Source: Trebouxia sp. TZW2008 (taxonomy: Eukaryota; Chlorophyta; Trebouxiophyceae; Trebouxiales; Trebouxiaceae). From it: a DNA stretch of 64,000 nucleotides. Under the pieces are notes generated by a model that saw nothing but the letters and a program-made list of their open reading frames with translations, did not search any database and was not told the origin of the DNA. Position 1 is the stretch's first letter. Every line of letters starts with the position of its first letter. The DNA lies in contig BDIU01000119.1 in the NCBI GenBank assembly GCA_002118135.1, forward strand, positions 88,357-152,356, given 5' to 3'. Below are positions 43,419 through 57,000 of this stretch, piece after piece. The position numbers and the translations under genes are program-made.

Positions 43419-46400
43419 CTATGTCTTCTTGGAGGAATCAACTCGCTGGCCAGCCATTGTGACCCCTGGGGGTCGGCCCAAGGGCGCTCTGCCTACCCCA
43501 GCTGATGTACTAGAGCCTGATCTGTGGTCAGTATCACCATATCTGAAGGAGTGCCGCCGCCGCAGCAGCTGGGGTTCACTTGCGTCAGCTTCAAGGTCTT
43601 GGCTATGCTGCCGAGCTCTCAACTCATCCGAAGGCATCGCTGCAGCTGCAAACAAGAATGAATTAACTCAAGTCTAAGCACTTGTGAAAAGGGTAATCAT
43701 CTGAGGTGTGCCAGTCTGCAGCAAAGAGCATCACAGCAACACCAGGGTTGGGCACCAAGGGGAGTCAGTTTTTGACCAACATCCATCATCAGAAGCATGC
43801 GCGCCGTGCAATCAGTCACCCAGTGCACACTGCAGCCAAAAGCAAAGTTCCTGACCTTGATTCTGCTCTGTACCCTGCTGCAGCTCTGGTACACTCAGAC
43901 TGCTACTGGGATCTTGACTTGAACTCAGCACATCCTGTTGCCTTGAATCTGCTGATGCATTCGCCTGCGGATTCTGTACCAACAGGCGGTGCTCACTGAG
44001 CTGTGACAGTGCTCTCTCAAGGCCAATGAGCAGCTCAGCCTGTTGCAGTGACTGTTGGTGCACTAGTCTAGACGTTGCTTCCAGTTCTGCTGACAAAGCA
44101 GTTGACTCTGCTGAGCCTGGCTGCAACCGTGAAGCACCAGCTGCTGCATCAGTGCCTGCAGTACTCATGCCCGAAGCTGCTGCAGCAGCTGGTGAAACTG
44201 CAGCTACTGTATCAGCGTCTGCAATTCTCATGCCTGAAGCTGCAGCGCTTGTGATTCGTGCACCTGCTTGAGAAGCTTGTGCTGCTGCTGAAGTGTCAGC
44301 AGCTGCTGTTGTCACTGAGCTCCTTCTGGACATGTGTCTTGCTGGAGTTGCAGCACGTTGCTGTGGAGCAGCTTGTGCTGATGCTGAATTATCATCGGCT
44401 GCTGTTCTGACTGAACTCCGCCTGGACATATGTCTTGCAGAGGTTGTTGCAGCAGTCAGGTGTGGCGACGCATCAGCATCCTTCTGATGCCAGAAGTCAA
44501 ACAGCCGCTGGCCCTTGGGCGTAGGAACAGGCTGAGGTGCAGGATTGGGAGTTGAACCTGGGACCTCAGTGTTGTCACTGGGCGTTCTTGAGGGGACTGC
44601 AGAGGGTATAGCAAGGGCAGCAGGGCGTTTCTTGGCTGCCATACTTTGCTGTACCTCGAGTGCTGCCTGAGCTGCAGACTGCTCTTTTTGCTCTGCAGGT
44701 GGGCCTTCTAGGCTTGAGTCATCAGCTTCTGATGGCAAAGCTGGTTTCAGAGCTGCCCAGTCTACCCACTGCGGCAGAGCTTCTTCTTCGCTGTCATCAT
44801 TGACACTGCTGTTGCCATCATACTCTGCATTGTCTAGAGGGGCATAGACAGCTTCAGCAGCAGTTGCCACGTTATTCCCGGGCTGAGAACTGAGACCCAG
44901 AGTCTGATTGAGCCACTCAGGTAGGTAACTCGCATCACGCGGCAGAGCTCTTCTTCTACTGGGCGGCGTTGCCTGTTGCTCTTCTTCTGACGCATGAGCC
45001 TCAAGCATAGCATAGCCAGGCTGTCTAGGAAGGGATAAAGCGCCTCTGAGAGCAGACACAAGCTTTTCACCCAGGCTGGGGCGTCGTGCTGGGGGCCCTA
45101 AGGGCCCAATGCTGCTGCCCTTGCTGGAAGCCTGACTAAGCCCTGACAAATGCACGCTGTCAGCATCTAGCGGCGTGTCAGCTGACTGTGCCTGCTGAGG
45201 CTGCGCTGAGGTGTTGAGGGCTTGTGCTGAGTCAACTGCCGCTCTTGCAGCAGAGTCTGACTCTTGCATCTTCTGAGCAGCCCTCTTCAGCATTGCAGCC
45301 AGGGAAGATCCCTTGGCAGTGCCCTTCAGTTGCCCTTCAGACTGACTGGGCTGCCTTTCAGGCTGCCCATTGACCATATTTGATGGGCCAGCAGCTGCAG
45401 CAGAGTCTGAGTCCTGCATCTTCTGGGCAGCTTTCTTCAGAATTGCAGCCAGGGACTGTTTCCCATTGGAAGCTGCCTTTGGCTGCCCTTGAGACTGCCC
45501 ATTTGGTCGCCCATCGTTGCTAGCAAGTGAGCTAGCAGCAGCAGCAGCAGAGTCTGCCTCCTGCATCTTTTGGGCAGTTTTCTTGAGAAGGGCACCCAAG
45601 GCCTTCTTCCCATTGGCAGCTGCCTTTGGCTGCCCTTCAGGCTGCCCACTGGTTTGCCCATCAGAGCCAGCAGCTGCAGCTGATGCTGCTTGTGCTGCTG
45701 CCTCTGCCTTGGCTTGGTTGACTGCTCGCCTCATAAGGGCTGCTAGCCCAGGCTTGGCACTGCTGTCAGATTGCACAGAGCTCTGCAGATCCAAGTGACT
45801 AGTCATATATATGCTGATGTTGCGTGCACTTTTGACGAACAGCAGTGGTCTTCACAACGCACCATCAAGGTGAATGTGTCCTTGATGGACATGCATGCGC
45901 CATCAGCTTGTATGCAACGAAGGTCTGCACTAAGGGAGGCAGCATGCAACACTCCATGCTCATGTCACAGGCTACAGCATCTTGCATCACTGGCTTCAAG
46001 GACAGAAGCGGCACACCAGTGCTATAGCAATAGCTAAACGAGTTTAGACAGCAATATACTTGGCATTTACCATGCTGCTTGGTATTTGCTTACCCTCATG
46101 GACTTGAGCCTGGCCAAAGGGTTGCCAGAGAACATGCGCGCCAGAATGCTTTTGGTGCGGGTCACTTTCTGCACCTTCATCTGCTCCATGGCCTGCTTGA
46201 AGACGCCTGCCAGGTTGTCACCTCGGGTCTGCTGAGCCTTGAAGTAGCTCTCAGGCCAGTCATGCAACAGCCCACCAAACCTGCATTCAGTCACTGACAC
46301 AGTGAGCTAAGATTGTCTTGGGCTTGAAGTCATGCATGCACTTGTTCATTCATGTCTTGTTTTGGTATGAAACGCTTGTTGGACCTTTGCCTGCTCCATG

Positions 46401-48045
46401 GCCTGCTTGAAGACACCTGCCAGGTTGTGACCCCGGGTCTGCTGGGCCTTGAAGTAGCTGTCACGCGAGTCGTGCAGCAGGCCATCAGACCTGCATTCAT
46501 TCCCTTGCACTGTGAGTCAATCACCATGATAACTTGAATTTGCTCTTGAAGCACTGCGTGCAGTTGCTCTGAGTCAGTTTCTGGACCTTCATCTGCTCCA
46601 TGCTCTGCTTGAAGACGCCTGCCAGGTTGTCACCTTGGGTTTGCTGGGCCTTGAAGAAGCTCTGAGGCCAGTTGTGCAACAGCCCACCAAACCTGCAATC
46701 ATTAATTCGCTCAGTCAGTCACACATCATTTTGCTCTATACTTCATTCTTTCTTGCACTTTGTGAAGTGCACACTCTTTGAGTCCCTCATTCACCTTGCA
46801 TGTATAGTCCGTTTGATATTGAGGAGCCTGTGGTCAACAAAATGTCACACACTGCATATCATCAGTCGCATTTATGTGATTTAGTGTCTGCCTGTCAATC
46901 CTCACATAATCGTCAGCCAGCTCACAGAAATCATGATCACTCAAAGTCAGACGCATGTCAAAAGCTTGCAATGCATAAGTGCATGCAAAGCGCTTCTTGA
47001 CGTCCTCATGCATGTGCAGAGAGTATAACAGTCCATGCTGTCATGTTGACAATGTGACATGCTATTGGTCAATAACCTCACAGGTAGGGAGAGTATGACA
47101 GCGTTAAGGTCCTGCAGGTCTGGGGGAGGACCATCTTACACACAAATGATGATCACAACATAAGGATTTGCTGGCCGCGCAAGGAAGAAACCCAGAAAGG
47201 ACACAGCAACTACAGAGAGTATGACAGCGCTAAGGTCCTGCAGGTCTAGGGGGAGATCATGGTACACACAAATGACAATTACAAGAGAAAGATTCTCAAC
47301 TGCACGATAAAAAGAATTGTTGGCTGTGCAAACGAGATAACAAGGAACAATAAAGCATGTACCTGGAGAGTATGACAGCGCTAAGGTCTTGCAGGTCTGG
47401 TGGAGGGCCGTCTAGGTGCAGCGCCGTCCTGTGGATCACCTCTCCCAGCAGCCGCTGCACCTCATGGCTGTCCAGATGCTCGTCCAGGGAGTGCACATGA
47501 ATGCCCAGTATGCCCTGCCTCTGTCTCTCCTGTAAAAGCAAGAAACAGCTCTAGCAAGATTGCAGCAGCATATGTACCTTTCCGCAAAACTTCAGGACAC
47601 TAGCATCACTGTCACTGTTGCATGTGAAGCTTGACAGTGAGTGTCTCTTGATGGCCTCTAAGTTTTGCCCACACATTGGTCTTGATGTTGCCAGGGGGCA
47701 GTGAATAACAGCATACGAGGCTTGATTGATGTTGCAAGAGGGCCGTGTGACTGACAAAATGCAACCTTTGACTGATCTAGCAAGAGGGGTAGTGTGAATG
47801 ACAAGATACAAACCTTGATAGTGAGTGTCTCTTGTTGTCCTCTCAGCCTTGCCCACACATTGGTCTTCATCTTGCGCGGGGCAGCTTTTTGAAACAGCCC
47901 TGCCAGAAGGGCATTGCTGGGCGCCCCTGCCAGCCTTTGGCTCTGCTCCTTGAACAGCACTGCCAGATCATTGTGAATGCCCACCACATGCTTCTGACCA
48001 GCGGCAGACTCTCTGAAGGAAGACACTATGATGACCCTCAGGAAC
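43419..48045 (-). CDS. Polycystin-like gene: cytoplasmic tail with repeated amphipathic motif
   Basis: Exons 47814-48045 to 43419-43645, about 890 residues after S6. Exon 43856-45782 begins with four repeats of about 47 residues around SLAAILKKAAQKMQDSDSAA, separated by Gly/Gln/Pro linkers, followed by Ala/Ser/Gln-rich low complexity with HMSRRSSV repeats resembling basophilic kinase sites. Similar motifs occur earlier (NALLAGLFQKAAPRKM, NLAGVFKQAMEQMK). The last exon ends VDSSKKT with the stop at 43419-43421. Confidence 0.83.
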
Positions 48046-51000
48046 CTGCAGACCGTTCAGATGTTGTCAATAGCTTCAGATGACACACGCCAAGCGCTGT
48101 GGATGCCCACCACATGCTTCTGACCAGCAGCAGACTCTTTAAAGGAGGACATTATGATGACTGTCAGAAACCCGCAGATCATCTGGAAATCAAACCTAAA
48201 ACAACAACAATCACAAATTGGCATTGCAATGACAACATGGATGATGGCAAATCAGCTCACAACAACAGCAACAGCAGCAGTAGCAGCATCAGCAGCAGTA
48301 ACAGCAGCAGCGATGACAACAACCTCGACCTGTTGCCAGTAGAGCTTGCAGAGGCCACTCAGTATACAAGTGTCTCCCATAAGGGCTGCAGGGTGGCTCA
48401 TTGGTAGAGGATAAAGGTGATGGGTGGCAAGAACCTCCTCCTTTGCATAGCACACATAATGCTCAACAGCACTGGGACAGAAAGGCATTGCAGTCACCCA
48501 TTGATCCTGGCTGACGAACGTCACTGTGAAGGAGCTCATAATCAGGAATGCAAATTGCATCATTCTCAAGATTAGCAAACGAAGGTAGTACAGGAAGGCT
48601 CACCAGTAAAGGATGAGGATGGAGGTGATGGGTGGCAAGAAGTACCAGAAGTAGGCTTCAGACCGGTACAGCCAGTTCATCTGCATGGACCCTGTTGTTG
48701 TCACCCCCAAGTCTTGGTTGTAAGGGGCCACCTGCTGTGTGAAGAACACCTGAAAGTAGCCTGCAGCACATCGGCAATGGCTTGTGTGATGTACTGCTGC
48801 ATGCATAATTGCATTGCTGTGATGCAAACATCCATTGCTTGCAAGCTATTGCAATCGCAGCTAGGGTGAGGTCTCTGGTGAGGGAAGGTCACGTGACATT
48901 TGGACGTGGGTGACGGTGAATACGCTGCTGCTGCTTGAAATCATATGCAGCATGCGGCACATCCCGGACTGTAACATTGACTGCACAGTTAAATGATTGA
49001 TCAACTGTTTGACAGACTAATTTCTTGCTTGCTTGCTTGTCTGGTTGATAGCTTGGTTGTTTGGCTAGCTTGGTTGTTTGGCTAGCTTGGTTGTTTGGCT
49101 AGCTGATCAAGTCATTGATTGATTGCCTGACTCTTTGGCTTTGCAGCTTCAGGGCAATTGCAGGAGCAATGCAAGCATAAGCAGAAGTTGCATCTCTTGA
49201 TCTGTAGCACACAGAACAGATCACCTGAAATGGAGTCTGGTAAGCTGGTCATGGTGGACTCAAAGTCTCCAAACAGCACATGACCCATCACAGCTACCAG
49301 CAACGCCACAGCCAGTATTGTGTAGCCCACATCCAGGATCCACGGCAACGCCTACAGCCACAGGATGAAGTTGACATTGGCAGTTGGGCAGTGCTTGCAG
49401 TTAGGCAAGCCTGCCCGCTTCACAATTGCTAACTGCAGCTCCGTCTTCTCAACACAGCCACCAACAATGCCACAGCTAGTATTGTGTAGCTCACATCCAG
49501 AATCCATGGTCACGCCTGCAGCCAAGACAAAAGCACTTGGACACTTTCGGCATGCTTCATCGTTGCTGTCTGCTCAGGCATATTTATTCATGATTTGGGC
49601 AAGGCGTTCATTGTGGACTCAAGGTCTCCAAACAGTTGGTGGCCCAATGCAGCCACCAACCATGCCACATGTATTGTGTAGCCACATCCAGGATGCATGG
49701 CAATGCCTGCATTCCAGGCAGAAGAATTTCGTCATAGTTTGCATGTCCAGCGCCATGGCATCTAGACGCATGCGTTGTACTTCATGACTACCTGCAACCC
49801 ACGTTCATTCACAGCCATCAGCAACGCCAAAGCCAACATTCCATATCCACATCCAAAAGTCACAGTCAAGCCCACACCTAAGGCAACCTTGATGGTTGTC
49901 TTGGTCAGGATGGAAAGGTGCTGCTGGGCAGACGGAATCTTGATTTGCGGAAGAGCAGTTGCAGCCTTGTCATTGTTTAAGTCAAGATTAGCAACAAGCT
50001 CAAGCAGGTGAGTGTCTGTGAGGAAGCACACCTTGATGGTTGTCTTAGTCAGGATGGAAAGGCGCTTTTGGGCAGACAATATCTTGATGAGCCGCAAGAT
50101 GAGCAGCTGCAGCGTGATTCCCTGGAGCGTGGTAAACAGCGTGATCTGGTTGGACATGGTGTCTACTGCAGAGTAGACAGCCGCCATGCTGTCCAGGCCT
50201 GTCTCCACGTCAGGTAAGGTCCAGCGCCCTGGCCCTCCGGGCACTTCAGCATAGAAGTCCAGGGCAGATGCTGCATGAGCACGAGGATTAGACCCAGCAA
50301 TAGCTACAAGGCATCACTCATTATGAGTAATTGCCGGGCATCAATTCAATCACCGCGTGATAAAATCAGAGAGAGGCAGTTGTGTGTAGCCTTTGCGTAG
50401 CTGGCTGTGCATGCCACGCTGAGAGCATGTCTGACAAGGTCACATACTGCATGATGCATGACAGGTGTTGCTGCTGATGATTGCAAAACAAATGCTCCCA
50501 GCCATGGTATTGAATTCCAGGACTGCTTGGTTGCCAAAGTCACGACCTACCATTGTGCACTGTAGGAGCCTTCTTGGGCAGCAGCAAACGAGCCTGAGCC
50601 GCTCCAAGAGAGTCATACACCTCATATGTGTTTTGCGGCTGAAAGTCCACCAGCCTCTCAATAAAGACGCTGTAGGTGATGAGGCAGATGAGCATGGCGG
50701 TCAGTACGCTGATATCATACAGCACCCAGGTCTCTCCAAGAGCATCCTGCATGATGGCAAAAGATCTTGATGATGGTGTTTTTTACTACTGTGCAACATA
50801 TGACAACAAAGGGCAAAGCTGCAGTGATGAGGCAGATGAGCATGGCGGTCAACACGTTCATGTCATACAGCACCCACGTCTCTCCAAGAGCGTCCTGCAT
50901 GATGTTGTACGGCGTGAACGATGGTGCTGTTGACCACTAGGCAATGCATGACGACCAATGCCAGGATGGTGGCAGTGTTGCTCGAGCATGACATGCATGA

Positions 51001-54000
51001 CACTGTACAGCTGACTTGACTAGTGACCCGTCAAGCCTCACGATGCGAATTCAGGTTTGTGGAATGCCTTTGAACTGCAAGCTTTGGGTCTGAATGCATA
51101 CGGCCATATCACGACATGTCTGAAACATACCACTGAAACCTATCATCATATCATCCTAGAAGACATGATTGACAGCAACAACAAGAGCTTCACCAGCACA
51201 ATCTTCCAGATGGAGGTGGCTTTCTGCACTCTGCCCCAAATGGCAAACCCCACAGCGGCCCCTTGGGCTGCTGTCAGCAGCACCAGCAGAATGAAGGCAG
51301 CCAGAATGGTCCTGTCACTCTTGTTGCTGGTGGATCCCAGTGTCACATCAGGCACAGCTTGGAAGTGTGTGACCACACTGATTGAACCTGCATCGCCCCA
51401 TGTGAAATCCACTCTGGCATACCTGCAACCCGCACGCTATCTTTGCTTCTTTACTATCACCACGTACATGGAATATAGCCCATTTTATTCTGTCACTGTG
51501 ATTGCTGGTAGACCCTAGTGTCACATCAGGCACAGCTTAAAAGTGGGTCACCACATTGATGGAGCCTGAGGCACCATGTGAAGTCCACCGCAGCACACCT
51601 GCAACATACTCATCTGGTTCTTCAGCTAGCTAATCAAGTGTGCCCAGGACATACAAAATTTCAGCTAGCTAATCAACTGTGCAGAGCATGAACAGCTTGA
51701 AGTCACAACGTGCAATCTCATAGACGGCAGTGCTGACTTTGCTGCCTTACAACAAAGCCGGCTTAGTGCTTGAAGCTTGATATAATGCATGTGACCATGA
51801 CAAACAGCAACGAGTATAACACGTCCATGATGATAACCAACTTTGAGGAGACATTTCTCAACCGTACACCTTGAGCTCTGACTTGAGGTCAGCAGCCGCA
51901 GCGTCAATGTATCCGCATTTGCAGTCAAACAGACTTGACTTTGACGACCGTTTGCTTTTGGCAATTATTTCTTACCCATAGATCTTGAGCTCTGAGTTGA
52001 GAGTCAGTAGCCGCAGCGTCAATGTAGCCGTGTTTGCATCAAGGTAGACCCCATCTGTCAGGACTGCCATCAACCTCTGAGAGTTATTCTGACTCAGCCT
52101 GTTGTCAAAGACAGCTGGGAAGCCCATTTCAAACCCTGGCATGCCTCTGGGGTGAAACCCAAAAGGCGTGCCGATATGAGGCTGAATGTCTGAGTCTGAG
52201 GAGGTGTTGTAGAAATCACCTGCACCAAGGGAAGCTGTACTAAGAGAAATGTGCGCTGTCAGCAGGGTGCAAGTGAGCAACAGAGCGGATGCCCATACTT
52301 CTGCGTCAGAGATGCATCAACAATACAGCGGGATAGTTGTGATTGTTTGCTGCAAGCTCATGGGGAAAAGGCTTGCTTCTGCTGCCAGAAAACTTGCTAA
52401 TGATGCTCACCTACACTGCGTCTAACAGCAGGCTTCTTTAGCACCAGAGATGCTTGCAGGTCCAAGTTTACTGCACATGATATGAGCGAGTGCCCGTATA
52501 TCTGACTGCTGCACATACAAAGCAGCATTTATAGGTCAACTGTCAACTTTGCAAGTGGACCATCTATGATCAGGCTGCTGTTGTACACACAAGTGGGTCT
52601 TGCAGAAACATAGCATCGACCTTATGCGGGCAAATTGCACAAGGGTGTGTAAATGACTTACCTATGCTCAGACTGCTGTCGTACACAGGTGAGTCTTGCA
52701 GAAACACAGCATCAACCCCATAAGGCGACAGGCCTCCAGTGGATGCCATTGGATTCACCACAATTTCCCCAGTTGCGTCATCATACACTGTAGCTGTATA
52801 TGTGCATTTGGTCTGAAACTTGGAGAAGCGGCTGTCACAGTTTTTACTGACTGTGTTCTGTGTGGTCTGCATGAGCAGCCCACCAACCACTTGATTTCCA
52901 TTCCAGCCTGCAGTGCAAACCATCCTCAGTTCCATACACTGCCCTCAGAAGCAGTCAACTGCACTCAGATGCAGGTTTGGGCACAAAACTGCATGGGCAA
53001 AGTCCATAGCCTCTGGTTGATAGCAACATCCGCAGCGCAATCACCAGACTGCCTGAATCTCATGGACAAATAGTCATTGCCATGGTGTGGCACATGCAAT
53101 CAGCCTTGTTAGCTGGCTGAGGCATGTATTATTACTCTCTCTTTAGCCAGTGGACCGCCACATGTGTTGCTGAATGTGAGACCATGCCCATGTTGTATGT
53201 GATGCACAGCAGCACTCTGCATGTGTTTGTTTAGCTCTGCTTGCCAAAGCGCTTGCACTGGCGGTAAATGCAATGAGTGATGCAGCAGTGCTGGGTGACA
53301 AAGCTTGGTCGACTTGACAAGCCCGTATGAAGCACTGATCTTACCTATAACACGGGATAGCTGCTGCTGTTCATAGGCGGCGTCTGAAGAGTTGGTGTAG
53401 TTGTACGCATTGGTGCTGTTGGCCTGGACTGTGACCACAGCTGCAGTGTAGTTCAGCGCCAACTGCATACAAGGCAATCCATTCTTGATCGCTGCACCCA
53501 GAACAAATGGGCTTGAAGACACAGCGCAGCTACTGTCAGCTGCTGTCATCAGTGCTTGTGTCTAGCAGAGGAAAAATGCAGCACGATGGAACAGCAGTCA
53601 GTAACTCTTTGCTGGTGTGCGCTTGTGGTGGGCATCTCTTTTTCCTCAAAATGGTTTGCATAGGTATCAAACCAGATGACATGTTGCTGAGGAAAAGCAG
53701 CACAAACTTGGTCAAGACTGTACAGTAAAGCAGACGTCAAACAGGACTGCCTGTGTGCTGAGCATAACACAGCTGGCAGAAGGTGTGGCACATTGGTTCA
53801 AACAGCTTTGGTCACACGCTGTGCTGTGCAACACAGAAGGCAGAGATGTTTCATCTGGTGGCTGCTGAAGCTGCAGATATCATAGCATACAATATACAAG
53901 CAGAGGACAGCCAAAGTCACTGAGGTTCTGTCGTCGGCACCGTCAGAGGACACAAAACAACTGCTGATAACGCAAGCACAACATGGAATGCAGTACAGAA

Positions 54001-57000
54001 GCAGAGATCAGACAACGTACTGAGGTGCCGTCAGTGGCACTGCATGGAGTTGACAGCAAGCGCCGCCTGCTGTCAGAAACACCATCAATCTCAGCCGTCA
54101 CATTGTCAGCCGCGACCCTAAACTCGACCCTTAAGTCACCCGTGACCTCTCTGTCACACCCTGCTGTCAGGCTTAGTGAGGCGCTTGAAGAAGAAGTACT
54201 CGTCAGGGAGGAAGTGGATGAGGAAGACGAGTTAGTAATGGAGGCTGTCACGTCTGCTTTGAAGGTATTGTAGATGTTAGTCATGATGAAGACTGATTGC
54301 TGCAGCAGGCACCAAAGATAGGTCAGTTGATTCAATGACTGACTAACTGACTGCTTGATTGATTGATGGATGGGTTTCTTGACTGATGGGTGGGTGGATG
54401 GATGGATGGATGGATTGATTGATTGATTGGTTGACTGACGGACTAAATAATTGCTTGAAACAAAGACATTCTCTAGTAGTCTTGACAGATGCACTGTGTT
54501 GCACTTCCTATACTTGAATCTCAGGCTCTGTTCTGATAGGACGCTGTTCTGACAAGAATATATAGACAGGCACTACTGATGCTGGCTTCACTTTTCACTT
54601 GCTTCACTGCTGACCAAGGTCAACAGCATGTTTGATACCATGTCTACAACTTTGTTGTATGTGATACCAATAAGCTTCAGTGCCCTGTTCCAATCAACAC
54701 ATGTATCTGAAAAGCAATTTCTGTAGACCTTTCTACAAGACAGAGATCTGCAAAGGAGCTGATGTGCTACCTGAACATAGGCTGAGTAGTCATCTATCAG
54801 CTCTTCATAGTCACCCTTGACAGTGGTGTAGGGCACAATCCAGGGTGGGTTTACTCCAACAGACATGGCCGCTTCCATCTCATAAAGCTCTGCTTGAATG
54901 CAGGACAGATTTGCCAGCAAGCCTACAAGTCGCAAACACAAGTGTTGGCATGTCAAACGCAATGTGCAGAAGACTAAGCAGGGCAAAGTTGCAGGCCAAG
55001 TAGCATGTGTTCCACCTGAGAGCAGTGGAGAAGTGTTGTCCAATGCAGCAGCATGACAGTCGTTGGCTCTTCAAGTGAGCTGCGCACTGCCTGTGCTATC
55101 AGCTGCTGCTATCCAGTCAAAGCAACAACAGTGCACGTGCTACATGTTAAGTGCTACTGAGCCTACACTGTTTGACACGCACTTCACCTGAGAGCGCAAG
55201 GGAAGTGTTGTCCACAGCAGCAGTAGTCAAGTTGTAGCTGGTGAGCTGTGCACCGCCTGTGCTGCTAGCGCTGCTGCTGTCCACTGCTGCTAGGCTCAAG
55301 TTCAGGGCACTGTTCAAGCTAGAGCTGACCATTGTGGAGTTCATCACCAAATCTGCAGGTGGACCACCACGTTTATTCTGGCTGTTTTGTAACATGAAAT
55401 TAGGCTAATTCAGGCATGTTCTCTTCAGCAGGAGACACCAGCAGCATGCCGATGCAGGCAAACAGGTGTGACTTGCAGTTTCAGTATTGCTGGTAGCTAC
55501 TGTTGCAGCAATTGTGCGGTCATGCACAAAGGTCAGCTTGTGAAGGTTGTGAAGAACTCACTGCTGCTGGATTGCAGAAGCCTCCGCCTGCCGGACGCAA
55601 CAGCCCCTGGAGCAACCCCTGACACAGCCCCTGAGATGTGGAGCTCAGCAGTCATGCTCAAAGTCAGCAGCGCTGAATCTGAGCTGATCATTGTTGACGA
55701 GTCCTGGTCAACTTGAATGACTGTAAGAGAAACAGGTGCCCAGGTCAGATTCTGAGCCGCTGCTGCTGCTGTCAAATTGGGTGCACTACCAAACTCTGCA
55801 GCAACAAAGTCCACAATACGCATTTGCTGATTGAGCAGCACAAATTGCGTTTATTCTATGCAAAACAGCGTGCAGCATGGCAAAGCACAGCATGAATGTG
55901 GAGTGCAGCGCTCAAAGCATAACACAACAAAGAGGGCAGCACAGCACAGCACAGCACGGAGCCCAGCACAGCACAGCACATAGCCCAGCACATCAGTAAG
56001 CCGGGTGAGAGCACAGCAACTCAACTCAGTGCTGCTCACTCACCTGATATGAGTCCAGCTGTCACAGCAGTGCTCAAAATGCTGAAGTCTGCAGTCAGAA
56101 TGTCACTCTGGGCCTGGGCAGCGTTCAGATCGGTAGCAGGCACCACAAAGGGAAGAGTGAAGGTAATGCTGTACTGCTGCTGCACTTGTACAAGCCTCCA
56201 GGCTGATGCCAATTGGGCATAGCTGTCTTTTGCCCTGCATAGATATGCACACTTTAAATTTTGCTCTGGGCCTGAGCAGCGTCCAGGTGAGCATCAGGCA
56301 CAACAAAAGCAAGAGTGAAGGTGATGATTTACTGCTGCTGCACCTGTGCAAGCCTCCAGGCTGATGCCAGCTGGGCGTAGCTGTCCTTTGCCCTGCAAAG
56401 AATGCACAATCAGAATCTCACTCTGGGCCTGAGCAGCGTTCAGGTGAGCATCAAGCACAACAAAAGCAAGAGTGAAGGTGATGCTGTACTGCTGTTACAT
56501 GCATACCAGCCTCCAGGCTGATGCCAAGTGGGCATAGCTGTCTTTTGCCCTGTGCAGCAAACACCTGCTTTGTACTGTGTCCCCAGAAAGACTTTGTTCT
56601 GGATTGTTTGGAGGCTCTCCAAACACAGAACTGGCTCCATATGCATCTATTAGGGTTCTGGAACCTCACAATCTGAGGAAATGCTGCTGATGATAACAAC
56701 AGCCGCAAGTACACCGCTGGTGTCTTGTGGGTGAGTCCTCACTGAGGAATTGCAGTTGGCATGAGTGTGAGCACATGCAAGCTGCTGCAGAGTTTAATGC
56801 AAGGCACAGCCTCTGTGCAAAACTGCAGCAAAGGTCTGGTAGTGCTTGAGCACTGCTTGGGGTTGAAGAGAAGAAAGTCTGTGCTGGTGGCCTCCATACC
56901 ACCGTGAACATACGCAGCTGAAGGGTGCTCTACAGGATGTTTACAGAAGCAGGTGGTGGGCACTGACAATTCAGCAATGCCCACAGTAGATTTGTAAGCA

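Noticed and set aside
44026..44487. Plus-strand Ala/Ser-rich open frames
   Set aside because: Antisense shadows of the Ala/Ser/Gln-rich polycystin tail exon.
54615..54706. Candidate polycystin exon coding CVDWNRALKLIGITYNKVVD
   Set aside because: Has splice-like ends but the frame is wrong for its neighbours, while 54771-54922 joins 54021-54299 directly in phase 0.
55721..55830. Upstream extension of exon 55562-55720 coding RIVDFVAAEFGSAPNL
   Set aside because: The frame is open, but only the acceptor ttctcttacag at 55721 fits the phase from exon 56044-56234.
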